DNA of 64,000 nt from Silene latifolia (Eukaryota; Streptophyta; Magnoliopsida; Caryophyllales; Caryophyllaceae). The position numbers and the translations under genes are program-made. Positions 34,729 to 46,057 of the stretch are shown here, piece after piece (within the stretch, counting starts at the first letter, position 1; each line of letters begins with the position of its first letter). The notes under the pieces are model-generated. The model saw only the letters and a list, made by a program, of their open reading frames with translations, was not told the DNA's origin and made no database searches. The stretch is taken from positions 153,834,058 through 153,898,057 of the forward strand of contig NC_133537.1 of assembly GCF_048544455.1 (NCBI RefSeq), written 5' to 3'.

Positions 34729-35709
34729 ATGACAACTCCTAATTCATCTGCCTCAACTAGCGGAACAGCTCCACCTCTCACCAATACTTCTTGGCTCCAA
34801 TCCTTTATGGATCTATGTAAATTAGAAAAGAATGGGTCTCACTTCGCAGATTGGGACGCGCAACTCCGTTTGGCCGCGGAAGGTGACGAAAAGCTTCGTT
34901 ACCTTACAGAAGCCGCTCCCGCAGCACCTACTACTAGGTCTACCCCCGCCGTAAGGCAAGCCTATGAGGCTTACCTAAAAGAATCGGCCGCAATCAAGAA
35001 AGTCTTGATTTTCTCAATGGAAGCCGATCTCCAAAGGAGTGCTATTAAGATAAGCATGGCCTATGAGATCTACACCAAGCTTGTGACCATGTTTTCGCAA
35101 GCTCCAAGGATTATCCAATATGAAGCGGCCTCCGCATTTTTCGAGATCAACATCAAAGAGGGTCAAAAGGTTAGCCCTCATGTGCTCAAGTTGATTTAGC
35201 TTCTTGAGACCCTTAAAGTGCAAGGGGTTGACATTCCCGAACAACTCGTTATAGACCGAGTTCTACATTCCTTGAACAAAATCAAAGCATATGTACAGTT
35301 TAGGGTAAACTACAATATGCAAAATATGAGGACTACTCTCCATGAATTGCACAAAATGCTTGTGCAAATCGAGAGAGACATGGGCCTAAATGTTAGTTCA
35401 ACCAAGGATGTGCTCGTTATTAACAATAAGAGCAAAGGGAAGTTTAAAAAGAGTGCTAGTAAGAGTAAGAAGCCCACTCCCTTCAAGGGAAAAGGAAAAG
35501 CTATTGAGAAAAGCTCTTCCAAAAGGGGTGCTACTTCCGAGGACAAATGTCATTATTGTAATGGCATAGGTTATTGGAAGAGGAATTGCCCGAAGTATTT
35601 TGGAGATCTCAAAACTGGAAAGATTGTTCTAGTAGGTAAATTTATATTTCTCCCTATCATCCATGTTTTGATTTCAATCTCAACTTTGGTATTTGGATAC
35701 AAGTTGTGA
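34729..35709 (+). pseudogene. Copia C gag (UBN2-like)
   Basis: ATG 34729 opens a frame with one in-frame TAG (35197-35199, Gln expected). N-terminal residues WLQSFMDLCKLEKNGSHFADWDAQLRLA are the classic copia Gag entry. The capsid-like region then includes AYEAYLKESAAIKKVLIFSMEADLQRS and IVTMFSQ-type helices. A Lys/Ser-rich stretch leads to the knuckle CHYCNGIGYWKRNC, where the third zinc ligand His is replaced by Tyr (CAT to TAT fits C-to-T decay). After LKTGKIVLVG the frame runs into a stop at 35709; a GT..AG intron (about 35635-35738) would join it to the Lys-rich tail KTKAKTSKPKEALQGKLK. The coding part is better preserved than the pol of the same element. Confidence 0.8.
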
Positions 35710-35738
35710 TTCTTATCCCTTTTTTAATTGTATTTAAG

Positions 35739-36430
35739 GGCATTCGAGCAAAGACAAAGGCAAAGACAAGCAAGCCTAAGGAGGCTCTTCAAGGGAAGCT
35801 AAAGTAGCCGCCCATAGTAGAAGGCATATGGAAGCTTGGCCCTTATTTTGATTGTCTTCTCTTTATTGTTGTATTTTGAAATGTTGTTTTAGAACTTCTT
35901 GAGATTCTCTTGTTTGACATGGAAATTAGTTTATTTTCTTTTGTTTTCAAAGACAAAGGTTGTATTTGGATTTTGGTGACTTGGTTTCAACCCAAGTCAC
36001 TCATTTTATGGAATTTCTTTGTTCTAAAACTTGTCATTATACACTATTTACATCAAAAACATAAATTGTATTGACTCAAGTTGATCATAAAAGAATTACA
36101 ACGATTGGATCATTGTAATGAGTTCATAAACTGTGAATTTGATTCTCCCTTATGCTTTTATGGCTAAATGTCACATCTTATTTGATATAAGAATGATCGA
36201 TTGTAAAGTCAAATAGAGTTATTTGAACACAAAGTAGGGAATTTTACAAACCAATTGGCTACACCACTTATAAGATGCCATACAAGATATGGTAGGGCTT
36301 AGGTCATCAATTAAGGTCAACATGTATAAAAATGTTTGTTGGTCATGAGGCTATCTTTCGAGAAAATTAGATGTATTTTTCAAAAGATATAGTGGGAGAA
36401 AATTAGCAACAAACATAAAACTAGTTAGGA
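35739..36430 (+). pseudogene. Copia C degenerate post-gag/integrase region
   Basis: A Lys-rich gag tail (35739-35805), then heavily decayed sequence. The segment 36340-36420 (GAGGCTATCTTTCGAGAAAA...) aligns with the copia A integrase C-terminal code around 41597-41660. Little else of protease or integrase can be recognised, so large deletions are likely. No open frame remains. Confidence 0.5.
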
Positions 36431-36431
36431 A

Positions 36432-36493
36432 CTAGTAAGGAAACCAAAAGAAAGCGTTCTTAGGTTATACTCAAGACTAGTGAGGAGACCAAA
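36432..36493 (+). repeat. 45-bp minisatellite, left portion
   Basis: Unit ACCAAAAGAAAGCGTTCTTA... of exactly 45 bases, about 1.3 copies before CACTA B. The last three bases AAA are the CACTA B target duplication. It continues at 45898. Confidence 0.85.
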
Positions 36494-36529
36494 CACTACT
36501 ACAAATCCAGGCAACCACAACGGCCCTTT

Positions 36530-36870
36530 AACAACGCTTATTCACGAAAATCACCATAAGACGTTGTAGAATGGATGGCGCAATTTTACTAAACTTAATT
36601 ACAACGGTTATGTGTTGTTAACCGTTGTTATTGGTTTTAACAACGGGTCAAACATGCACAACCGTTGTTAATATAAAAAATAATAACAACAGTTTACTCT
36701 GTAATACATTATAACCGTTGTTAATAATTTGGCGCAAAATTAGTGAAAAGTAATTACAAAGGTTATATTAAAACCCGTTGTTAATACTTTTTAATAACGG
36801 TTTTCTAAGGAACCGTGGTTAATATATTATCTAATGACAACGGTTATATGTGTAATAACCGTTATCAATA
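36530..36870. repeat. CACTA B 5' subterminal AACGGTT array
   Basis: About ten AACGGTT/AACCGTT words, including ACAACGGTTATGTG and CCGTTGTTAAT pairs. It includes the TTTGGCGCAAAATTAGTG block shared with CACTA C. Confidence 0.8.
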
Positions 36871-37307
36871 CTTTCAAGCAAATACCACAATATATACCAC
36901 ACAAGCACAGATCAGCTACCAGCCACAAACACAAACACAAACACAAACACACAACCACACTCTTTCTCATCGTCTCTTTCTCATCGTCGCTTTATCATCT
37001 CTGTCACTCTTGTTGTCATCGTCTCTTTCTTTCTCTAATTATCAGGTAATATCTATCGCTTTATGGTTTTAGGTTTTGTCATTTCCGTCATTATTGTTCT
37101 TTCTCTAATTATTTTATTTGCATGTGTTTTTCTCGATCATTGTTCTTTCTCTAATTATTATTCCCTTAATTAGCTTTTCTGCGTTTATTAGTAAAACAAA
37201 TTAAATAAAATAAAACAAAGAAGATGATGGAGAGGAATGCATAAGCTTAATTAATTGATATATATACATAAACTTATTTCATTGCTAAAAATACAATTCT
37301 TAGATGT

Positions 37308-37565
37308 TCATATAGGGATGCATTCTCTTATATGATATTCATCCTCTCCTCCTTTGCTATTTGAAGGTTTCGTTCCGCAGATGCAATACCGTGATATAGC
37401 TGCATTATCTGCGGCTCTAACAAGCCACTTTTTTTTTGCGTCCTTGAGTGCGATCCGAGCGTCCTCAAGGTAGAGCCTGTACTTCCTCTCGATTTCCAGC
37501 AAGCGGCGTATGAAACATTTGGTGTACTCGGTCATAATGCATGTAAAACGAATGACATCATTCAT
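37308..37565 (-). CDS. Small unknown protein inside CACTA B (85 aa)
   Basis: ATG at 37565 on the minus strand, preceded by a plant-like leader with CCAAACCCTAAATC words. The protein is basic and helix-rich: MTEYTKCFIRRLLEIERKYR, LEDARIALKDAKKKWLVRAA, then a short Cys pair YCICG and an acidic end. I do not recognise a family. It lies in the interior of a non-autonomous CACTA, opposite to the shared leader exon, and could be a captured host exon or a chance ORF. Coding status is uncertain. Confidence 0.35.
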   Translation of the reverse strand: MNDVIRFTCIMTEYTKCFIRRLLEIERKYRLYLEDARIALKDAKKKWLVRAADNAAISRYCICGTKPSNSKGGEDEYHIRECIPI

Positions 37566-37749
37566 TGTTGAAGGAAGTTTGGAGTTTATTAGGTTTTAAA
37601 GATTTAGGGTTTGGAGTTTAAGGGTTGAGATAGTGATATAATGGATTGGTTATTGAGATAGTGGAATGAATTTATACTTAGTAATGTGTCGTTTGAGTTA
37701 TTTTTTAATTAATATGTTTAGGAAGTTGTGCCATATCCTGCTTCAAATC

Positions 37750-39035
37750 TGTTGGAGTAGTGTCCTCCACAATGAGTGCGTTTACATATTAAATCTCGTA
37801 AAAGGAATATCAGGGATTTATTTATTTATTGTCAGCTGGTCATCGTTAATCGGTAATGATTGGCTGACTAGAGTTTGACATTTCGTTGTCGTTTTGGCGG
37901 TGATCACCGATCCCTTTAGGTCACACCTATAGGATGACGCCCAAATAGTATAAATTAATTGTTTGTATGAGATACGAGATAATTAATTCCTTGTATTATT
38001 TGACTCTTGGTTAGTCACATAAATGTATTATTTGATGACGGGTTACGAACTCGGGACAAAGAGATTTATTATTTAATTATGAAATATTTAAATAATAAAT
38101 GATTAGAATTTATTAATTAATTGTTAATTAATTAATTTTATACGATATGTGTATATGTTTTGAGGAAGAATCAATTAGCTATTATATTTTACAAGAGGTT
38201 GTAAAATTAGCTAAATGGGTTAATATTGACACATTGTATGTTGATAAAATAGTCTTATGATTACTTAATGGTTAAGTAGTTATTGGTAGTTAATTTGTAT
38301 TATTTAAGTGTTAAATAATTAAATTAATATTTAATTATGTAAGATAATTAAATATAAGACTTATAAGCATTTGTGGGGCAAATGACGAAAACCGAAATGG
38401 ACCAAATACAGTCCAATTGTTCCGGGTTTTTTCGAGGACTACATGTGTCCATGAAGTGGCAAATTCCACTTACTTTTGTTCCCCATAATAGGCTATAAAT
38501 ACCCATGTTATTCCACTAACTATGGGGTTGAAAAATTGAACGAAAAACTTGGTCTTTGTTGTTCTTCATTTGGCCGAATTCCTCCACTACCATAGACCAT
38601 TTTTTTCCTTCTTATTTTTCTTCATCATCTTATATAAAATACATATAAATACCTACTAATAATATTATCAAAGTAATAATATTAATTAGTACATCAAATA
38701 TACAAAAACAAGGTTACTACTACATTTACCTAGTTAGTATTTTTAGTAGTATTTTGGGTTAATCTTGGGTGCCACCAAAGGAGATTACCTATTTTGGTAA
38801 TTGGTGTTGTTGGAGGATCATCCTTATTGCATTAGCACAAGAACAACATCAAGGAAGGAGTCCTTGAGTTGTGCCCATTTTGCCTTATAACAATGTAAGG
38901 AACTTTTGTCTTAAGATGGTTTAAATACCATCTTTTATACATTTTATTTGCATGCATGTAGATTTAGACCACATTATATTAATTTGTAATTTTAATATCA
39001 TAAGATGAGTATTAACATGGTCTAAATAACTAACA
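37750..39035 (+). repeat. Copia A 5' LTR (1286 bp)
   Basis: TGTTGGAG...CTAACA with a TATAAATA box at 38494-38501. Small ORFs inside are duplicated in the 3' LTR and are not genes. Confidence 0.95.
38494..38501 (+). promoter_or_regulatory. LTR TATA box (copia A 5' LTR)
   Basis: TATAAATA, then CCCATGTTATTCCACTAAC; about 745 bases into the LTR. The 3' LTR copy is at 44931-44938. Confidence 0.65.
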
Positions 39036-39037
39036 AG

Positions 39038-39049
39038 TGGTATCAGAGC
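39038..39049 (+). other. Copia A primer-binding site (tRNA-Met)
   Basis: TGGTATCAGAGC two bases after the LTR terminus. Confidence 0.95.
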
Positions 39050-40473
39050 ATTGTTAAATACATGCATGTTATCTTAAGACGATTTTAGTAATTTATGAGA
39101 TAAATTAATAAAATTGATATTATGTTACTAAAATTCGTTTTATCACATAATATAGTCTTGCATGTAAATAATTTGGTCTTAGAATGATATGGGACGAAAA
39201 TTTGATTTTTGTTAAATTTTTCCACTTTTTATAACTTAAATTGGCATAAAATTGAGTAAAAATGCATTAAAATTAATTAAGAGTTAATTAAATTGGGTTG
39301 CATGTTAATTTTATGCATATTTACTTATAAATAACCACATGCATGTTCTATTTATGAGAAAAATAGAAACTTTAAATTAATGTGATTAATTTAGGTTGTT
39401 TATTAATTTTTATTTGATAAAAAAGGGTAAATAATGGTTATTTTGTAAATAAATATTGATTTAATTTTAGGGCTCGAAATTTCTGAATTTTTAGCTCCTG
39501 GAAATTGTTCAAAAATGTATAAAATTTTATTTTAAGTCATTTCAATTTTTATGGTTTGATTTAGAATTAAATCGTAAAAATTATCGCTTTACCGATTAAA
39601 TTGTGAAATCTTTTTAAATAAATTTTAAATACAAAATTTTTCCCTTGCATGGCATTTTTGGTGTAAGACCAGAATGTTCATGGTTTTGAAATTTATTTTT
39701 CCAAGAATTTTTATATTAAATGGAATTTTTGTATGATAATTGTGAATTATTATATCATTTTTTGTCACAATTGTGTTTTAATTCCCATATAAATTCAAGA
39801 TAATTGTTGAGAATAATTATTTTGATATTAGACCAGATTAGTATGATGAGTAAGTCTTAAAATTATTTTAAGAATTGATTATGAATTTTTATTAGTAAAA
39901 ATTCCGTCAAGGCAAGCTCAAATGATCGTTGTTGGTAAGTTAGACGATTTGGCATGTCATTTTCCATAATGAATTTTATTATTCATTTAGATGAATGGTT
40001 TTTAGAATTATAATTATGTAATTTTTCTTAATATGGCCATAGGTAGAAGTTGGTATTTCCCGAAATGTAAGGGGATATCGACTTGTTTTGTAATTAATTG
40101 CGATTTCATATCGCCTAATTTGTAATTAATTAATAGTTTTTATTTTAATTTTATTACAAATTGTATAATAGGTTATTGTTATGTAATTTAATTATTAGTA
40201 ATTAGATGAAGCATCTAAAGACGGAGTTTTCATGAAGACATTGTTTTCGGAAAGGCGTTCCGAAATCCTAAAGAAGGAGGCCTATTTATGAAGACTCAAG
40301 GGACCAAGGAGTTGATTTCCGAAGTGTAATAATTTTAGTTAATTAGATTAACTAGGTGGCCATATTAGGACTTGTTTGTTTTAATTCTTTTATGCATTCA
40401 TGCCAAATCGTCACTACATGTTTTCTTTTTGTTGTTATCGATTTAATTGTCTAGCATTCACCAATTAATTTAA
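39050..40473 (+). other. Copia A long leader ending at a deletion junction
   Basis: About 1.4 kb of AT-rich non-coding DNA, colinear with the fragment at 1204-2108 and with the copia C leader. Near 40470 it runs straight into protease-region codons (SKVAAVSVGTY), so the rest of the leader, all of gag and the protease active site are missing. Confidence 0.75.
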
Positions 40474-43420
40474 TTGTCTAAAGTAGCTGCCGTCTCTGTA
40501 GGAACTTATGTACTTAGTTTAGCTTCGGGGTTGGAGTTACATCTTAATAATTTTTATTTTGTACCAACGCTATCTAGAAATATAATATTAGATTCATGTG
40601 TTAGACACGAAGGGTTTTCCTTTGTAATTAAAGACAAGTGTTGTACTTTTTCCCTTAATGGGATTGTATATAGTCAAGCTATTTCAATCAATGGTATTTA
40701 TATTCTAGATACTTGCAACGATGTTTATCATTTAGATAATAAAAGACTCAAAACAGGTGATCCCGATCAATCTTATTTATGGCATTGTCGCTTAGGACAC
40801 ATTAACGAGAAGCGCATTAAAAGACTAGTGTTGACTGGTGTAATTAAACCTTTTGATTTCGAATCATTTGGTACATGCGAATCTTGTCTTCTTGGTAAGA
40901 TGACTCGTTCACCTTTTCTAGGAAAAGGATCTCGAGCTAGTGAGTTATTGGGTTTAATACATACCGATGTTTGTGGCCCAATGACAGTCACTGCTAGAGG
41001 TAATTATGACTATTTCATTAATTTTACCGATGACATGAGTAGATATGGGTATATCTACTTAATGAGGTATAAAAGTGAAGCTTTTGATAAGTTCAAAGAG
41101 TTTCAGAATGAAGTAGAAAACAAATTAAATAAGAAGATTAAAGCATTACGATCAGATCGTGGTGGGGAATATTTAAGCAATGACTTTAAAGATCACCTTA
41201 TAAACTGCGGTATTGTATCTCAGTTAACTCCTCCTAGCACACCACAATTAAATGGTGTGGCTGAAAGGAGGAATCGAACTTTATTAGATATGGTTCGATC
41301 GATGATGAGTCAAACAGAGTTACCTAAGTCATTCTGGAGTTTTGCCATTTTATCTGCTGTACAATCACTTAATAAAAGTCCCACTAAAGCAACTGACAAA
41401 ACTCCATATGAGATATGGAAAGGGAAAGTCCCGAATCTGCGATACATGAAAGTATGGGGTTGTGATGCTTATGTCAAGAGTAAGTCTGACGATAAGCTTG
41501 CACCTCGTTCTGAAAAGTGTATTTTTGTAGGCTACCCTAAGGAAACTTGTGAATATTACTTCTATAATAGTAACGAGAACAAAGTGTTTGTGGCTCGTGA
41601 AGCTGTCTTTCTAGAAAAAGAATTTATTTCTAGAAGACAGAGTGAGAGAAAATTTGAACTTGACGAAGTTCAAGAGCCACAAACGGATATGACAATACAG
41701 GAAGATGTTCCTTCTACGTCTGAATCAGTTATTGTTCATTCTGAACCTAGGAGGTCAGAAAGGGTTAGTCGCCAGCCTGATAGATACCTTGGTATTATCG
41801 AGGAAGATGGTGACTATGAGGTTTTACTTTTAGAAAGTGATGAACCCAAGACCTATAAAGCAGCTATTATGAGTTCTGACTCTAAGCTATGGCTCGAAGC
41901 CATGCAATCCAAAATGGATTCCATGTACGATAATCAGGTATGGGACCTGGTTGACTTACCTAAAGATGTTCGACCTCTTCAGTGTAAGTGGATATTCAAG
42001 ATTAAAATCGGCATGGATGGACATAAAGATGTCTACAAAGCTAGATTGGTTGCAAAAGGTTTCACTCAGGTTCATGGTTTACACTATGATGAAACTTTTA
42101 CACCAGTTGCTATGCTGAGATCTGTTCGGATAATGTTAGCGATTACTGCATTTCATGATTATGAGATATGGCAAATGGATGTCAAAACCACTTTCCTGAA
42201 CGGGTTTCTGGAAGAGGAAGTGTTCATGACACAACCTGAGGGTTTTGTGGATCCTAAAAATCCTAACAAAGTATGTAAACTTAAGAGATCTATTTATGGT
42301 CTTAAGCAAGCGTCAAGGAGTTGAAATCATCGTTTTGATCATGTTATTAAACAGAATGGTTTTACTCGAAGTGTTGAGGAACCATGTTTATACATGAAGT
42401 TTAGTGGGAGTAAAGTTGTTTTCTTACTTCTTTATGTGGACGACATATTACTCATTGGGAATGATGTTGATATGCTTGCTTCTGTTAAGAAGTGGTTGGG
42501 AAATCACTTCCAAATGAAAGATTTGGGAGAAGCTCAGCGCATCTTGGGTATCCGAATCTATAGGGATAGATCCAAAAGGATATTAGCATTGAGTCAAGAA
42601 GCCTATATCGATAAGATTCTTGACCGATTCAATATGAAAAAAATCCAAGAGAGGTTTTCTACCTATGGGCAGTGGGATCACGTTGAGTAAGTCACAGTGT
42701 CCTACTGAGCCTAAGGATATTGAACGCATGAAATCGATTCCCTATGCTTCCGATGTTGGATCGATCATGTATGCTATGATGTGTTCTCGTCCTGATGTTT
42801 CGTATGCTTTGAGTATGACGAGTCGTTTTTAAAACTCCAGGTGAGAGTCTTTGGATAGCCGTCAAGAATATTCTGAAGTACTTGAGAAGGACTAAAGATT
42901 CATTCTTAGTGTTTGGAGGAGAATCTGAATTACGTATAAGAGGTTATACGGATGCCAGTTTCCAAACCGATAGGGATGATTTTGAATCCCAGTTGGTTTT
43001 GTCTTTTTGTTGAACGGAGGGCGGTTTCTTTGGAGAAGTTTCAAAGAGTCCGTGATGCTGATTCTACAACGGAAGCAGAGTACATTGCGCCCTCTGAAGG
43101 CCGCAAAAGAAGCTGTTTGGATTAGGCAATTTTTAGAGGGACTGAAAGTAGTTCCGACCGCCGAGGATCCTATCACTTTGTATTGTGATAACAGTGGGGC
43201 TATTTTTCAAGCAAAAGAGCCCAAGTCTAGTAACAAGTCTAGACATGTACTTAGGAAATTTCATGTAATTAGAGATTTCATTGAAAGGAAAGAAATTACA
43301 GTTTGTAAGGTTGGGACAGCTGACAACATCGCTGATCCTTTAACCAAGCCATTGTCTCAAGCTAAACATGATAGTCATGTAGTTTCGATGGGGTTGAGAC
43401 GAATGCCAGAACTGTTGTAA
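40474..43420 (+). pseudogene. Copia A pol: protease C-terminus, integrase, RT, RNase H (broken)
   Basis: No ATG; the frame enters inside protease. Integrase has the zinc site WHCRLGH...CESC, then catalytic D in HTDVCGP, D in LRSDRGGEY and E in NGVAERRNR with 35 residues between the last two. RT begins near CKWIFKIK and holds ARLVAKGFTQ and QMDVKTTFLNG. TGA at 42322 replaces Trp (ASRSW expected). The same frame continues with LLLYVDDILLIGND to 42690. A poly-A slip near 42640 and further shifts near 42830 and 43000 follow. RNase H remains readable in pieces: RGYTDASFQ, TEAEY, LYCDNSGAIFQAKE, RHVLRKFHVIRDFIE, and the end ADNIADPLTKPL..H..SMGLRRM at 43418. Confidence 0.9.
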
Positions 43421-44174
43421 ATTATATGATATGTAATAATCAAAATATTGTATTTATTATTTCATATATGATAAGTTGCATTTATCGTTATATTCGGTTT
43501 TATGTCTGAATTTATATACTTTGTTTTCTCCAAATAGGTTGTAAAGACAACGTCGAACCCTATTAAGTGAACTGGATTAACATTGTATTTTGTCCCTAGT
43601 TACTTTATGAGGTGACGTCTCGGAGTGACTAGATTGTAAGGCGATAGATGACAGGTTCGACTGTCATATGGTCATAATGATGACTGGTCGATTACATAGG
43701 CATATTGTGAGACAATTTGTCGGACAGTGACCGTTTGTAGAGTCCTTTTGTTGCTAGGTCGTGGCGAGGATTTCTATTTATTCCTTCGAGTCAATTCTTT
43801 AGACTGGTGACTATTTGTCTGAGTTGGTACGGTTTTCCGGTGGCTTTGGTTTTTGTTCTAGGTCGCACCGTAAAAGGAGGCCGATGAGCATTTACTGGGT
43901 CATTGTGATCTGTATCGAATGAAGAAAATAGGTCAACAGGATTGTCCTTTTAAAGTCATATTTTATCTCATGGCCACTCGAGGAGAGATGACTGTAAATG
44001 CGTGGCCACGCTCGGATGCGATCTATAGTAGATTATCCGGTCAGACAGTCATTCTCCTGATCGAGGAAACCACTTTATGATATGATCACGTGCAAGAACG
44101 ACCTGAAAGACATCTTGCATTGAGTGGGAGATATTATTGGACAAGAGAATTGGTAACGCACACTTGTGTCAGAC
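43421..44174 (+). other. Copia A 3' untranslated region, conserved in copia C
   Basis: About 750 bases between pol and PPT. Long blocks align with 58441-59150 in copia C: GGTGACGTCTC (43612), GACAGTGACCG (43724), GCGTGGCCACGCTCGGA (44000), GATCGAGGAAACCACT (44059) and TCTTGCATTGAGTGGGAGA (44113). GTGGCCAC is palindromic. No protein is encoded. Confidence 0.75.
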
Positions 44175-44185
44175 AAGTGGGAGAT
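44175..44185 (+). other. Copia A polypurine tract
   Basis: AAGTGGGAGAT directly before the 3' LTR start at 44186. Confidence 0.9.
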
Positions 44186-45472
44186 TGTTGGAGTAGTGTC
44201 CTCCACAATGAGTGCGTTTACATATTAAATCTCGTAAAAGGAATATCAGGGATTTATTTATTTATTGTTAGCTGGTCATCGTTTATCGGTAATGGTTGGC
44301 TGACTAGAGTTTGACATTACTGTCGTGTGACGGCGGTGATCAGCTGATCCCTTTAGGTCATACCTATAGGATGACGCCCAAATAGTATAAATTAATTGTT
44401 TGTATGAGATACGAGATAATTAATTCCTTGCATTATTTGACTCTTGGTTTGTCACATAAATGTATTATTTGATGACGGGTTACGAACTCGGGACAAAGAG
44501 ATTTATTATTTAATTATGAGATATTTAAATAATAAATGATTAGAATTTATTAATTAATTGTTAATTAATTAATTTTATACGATATGTGTATATGATTTGA
44601 GGAAGAATCAATTAGCTATTATATTTTACAAGAGGTTGTAAAATTAGCTAAATGGGTTAATATTGACACATTGTATGTTGATAAAATAGTCTTACGATTA
44701 CTTAATGGTTAAGTAGTTATTGGTAGTTAATTTGTATTATTTAAGTGTTAAATAATTAAATTAATATTTAATTATGTAAGATAATTAAATATAAGACTTA
44801 TAAGCATTTGTGGGGCAAATGATGAAAACCGAAATGGACCAAATACAGTCCAATTGTTCCGGGTTTTTTAGAGGACTACATGTGTCCATGAAGTGGCAAA
44901 TTCCACTTACTTTTGTTCCCCATAATAGGCTATAAATACCCATGTTATTCCACTAACTATGGGGTTGAAAAATTGAAGGAAAAACTTGGTCTTTGTTATT
45001 CTTCATTTGGCCAAATTCCTCCACTACCATAGACCATTTTTTTCCTTCTTATTTTTCTTCATCATCTTATATAAAACACATATAAATACCTACTAATAAT
45101 ATTATCAAAGTAATAATATTAATTAGTACATCAAATATACAAAAACAAGGTTACTACTACATTTACCTAGTTAGTATTTTTAGTAGTATTTTGGGTTAAT
45201 CTTGGGTGCCACCAAAGGAGATTACCTATTTTGGTAATTGGTGTTGTTGGAGGATCATCCTTATTGCTATAGCACAAGAACAACATCAAGGAAGGAGTCC
45301 TTGAGTTGTGCCCATTTTGCCTTATAACAATGTAAGGAACTTTTGTCTTAAGATGGTTTAAATACTATCTTTTATACATTTTATTTGCATGCATGTAGAT
45401 TTAGACCACATTATATTAATTTGTAATTTTAATATCATAAGATGAGTATTAACATGGTCTAAATAACTATCA
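44186..45472 (+). repeat. Copia A 3' LTR (1287 bp)
   Basis: TGTTGGAG...CTATCA (CTAACA in the 5' LTR), followed by target duplication AAATC. TATAAATA at 44931-44938. Differences from the 5' LTR cluster at 44307-44345. Confidence 0.95.
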
Positions 45473-45477
45473 AAATC

Positions 45478-45897
45478 TTATAAACCTTCTCATTCCATAT
45501 ATTGTGTCCTTTCATATGCAGGGATTTGGCAGTAATAATGCATGCATCGGAAGCATAATTAGGGGCGGTAATAATGCATGCATCTAGTAATATATAATTT
45601 TTTTTTAAATCAACAAGAACGGTTATTTAAAAAAAAACCCCCGTTGTCTTTAGTTATAACAACGGTTTTTTCTATTGTAACCGTTGTTATAACTTTCCCA
45701 CCAAAAATTAGTCACACTTTCCACAACGAATGTCTCGTAACGACAACGGTTTTTAACCGTTGTTAATAATTTTCACAACGGGTTTCTTAGAAAACCAACC
45801 ATTGTTAAAACCTTTAACAACGGATGCTTTAACAACGTCCGCTTTTTTATATAACAACGGTTTTTAACCGTTGTTATAGCCTGTATCTGTAGTAGTT
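45478..45897 (+). repeat. CACTA B 3' end with AACGGTT array
   Basis: After the copia target duplication, a short unique part with a duplicated GTAATAATGCATGCATC (about 45531 and 45570), then AACAACGGTTTTT and AACCGTTGTTA repeats (45617-45880), ending at CTGTAGTAGTT. Confidence 0.8.
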
Positions 45898-46057
45898 AAA
45901 AGAAAGCGTTCTTAGGTTATACTCAAGACTAGTGAGGAGACCAAAAGAAAGCGTTCTTAGGTTAAACTCAAGACTAGTGAGCAGACCAAAAGAAAGCATT
46001 CTTAGGTTAAACTCAAGACTAGTGAGCAGACTAAAAGAAAGCATTCTTCAGACTAGT
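45898..46057 (+). repeat. 45-bp minisatellite, right portion
   Basis: About 3.5 units of 45 bases with small changes (GCGTTC/GCATTC, GAGGAG/GAGCAG). It ends at CTAGT (46053-46057), the G2 target duplication, and resumes after G2 at 57004. Confidence 0.9.

Larger units (their letters stand above)
37750..45472 (+). mobile_element. Copia element A, complete ends, gag deleted
   Basis: LTRs 37750-39035 and 44186-45472, PBS 39038-39049, PPT 44175-44185, perfect target duplication AAATC (37745-37749 and 45473-45477). The 7.72 kb element is nested in CACTA B. The LTRs differ only at scattered positions, so insertion is fairly recent. Internal sequence lacks gag and the start of protease; pol is present but broken. 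It must have been mobilised by proteins supplied in trans, or have lost gag after insertion. Confidence 0.92.
36494..45897 (+). mobile_element. CACTA B, non-autonomous, carrying copia A
   Basis: Left terminus CACTACTACAAATCC at 36494; right terminus CTGTAGTAGTT at 45897 (last base changed from G). The target duplication AAA (36491-36493, 45898-45900) restores the 45-bp minisatellite unit on removal. Without the nested copia it is about 1.68 kb: AACGGTT subterminal repeats at both ends, a promoter/leader shared with CACTA C, and one small minus-strand ORF. No transposase is encoded, so it would depend on a related autonomous element. Confidence 0.85.

Noticed and set aside
37666..37878. 70-codon ORF and its near copy at 44090-44314
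   Set aside because: Both are parts of the two copia A LTRs plus differing flanks; duplication comes from the LTR, not from a gene.
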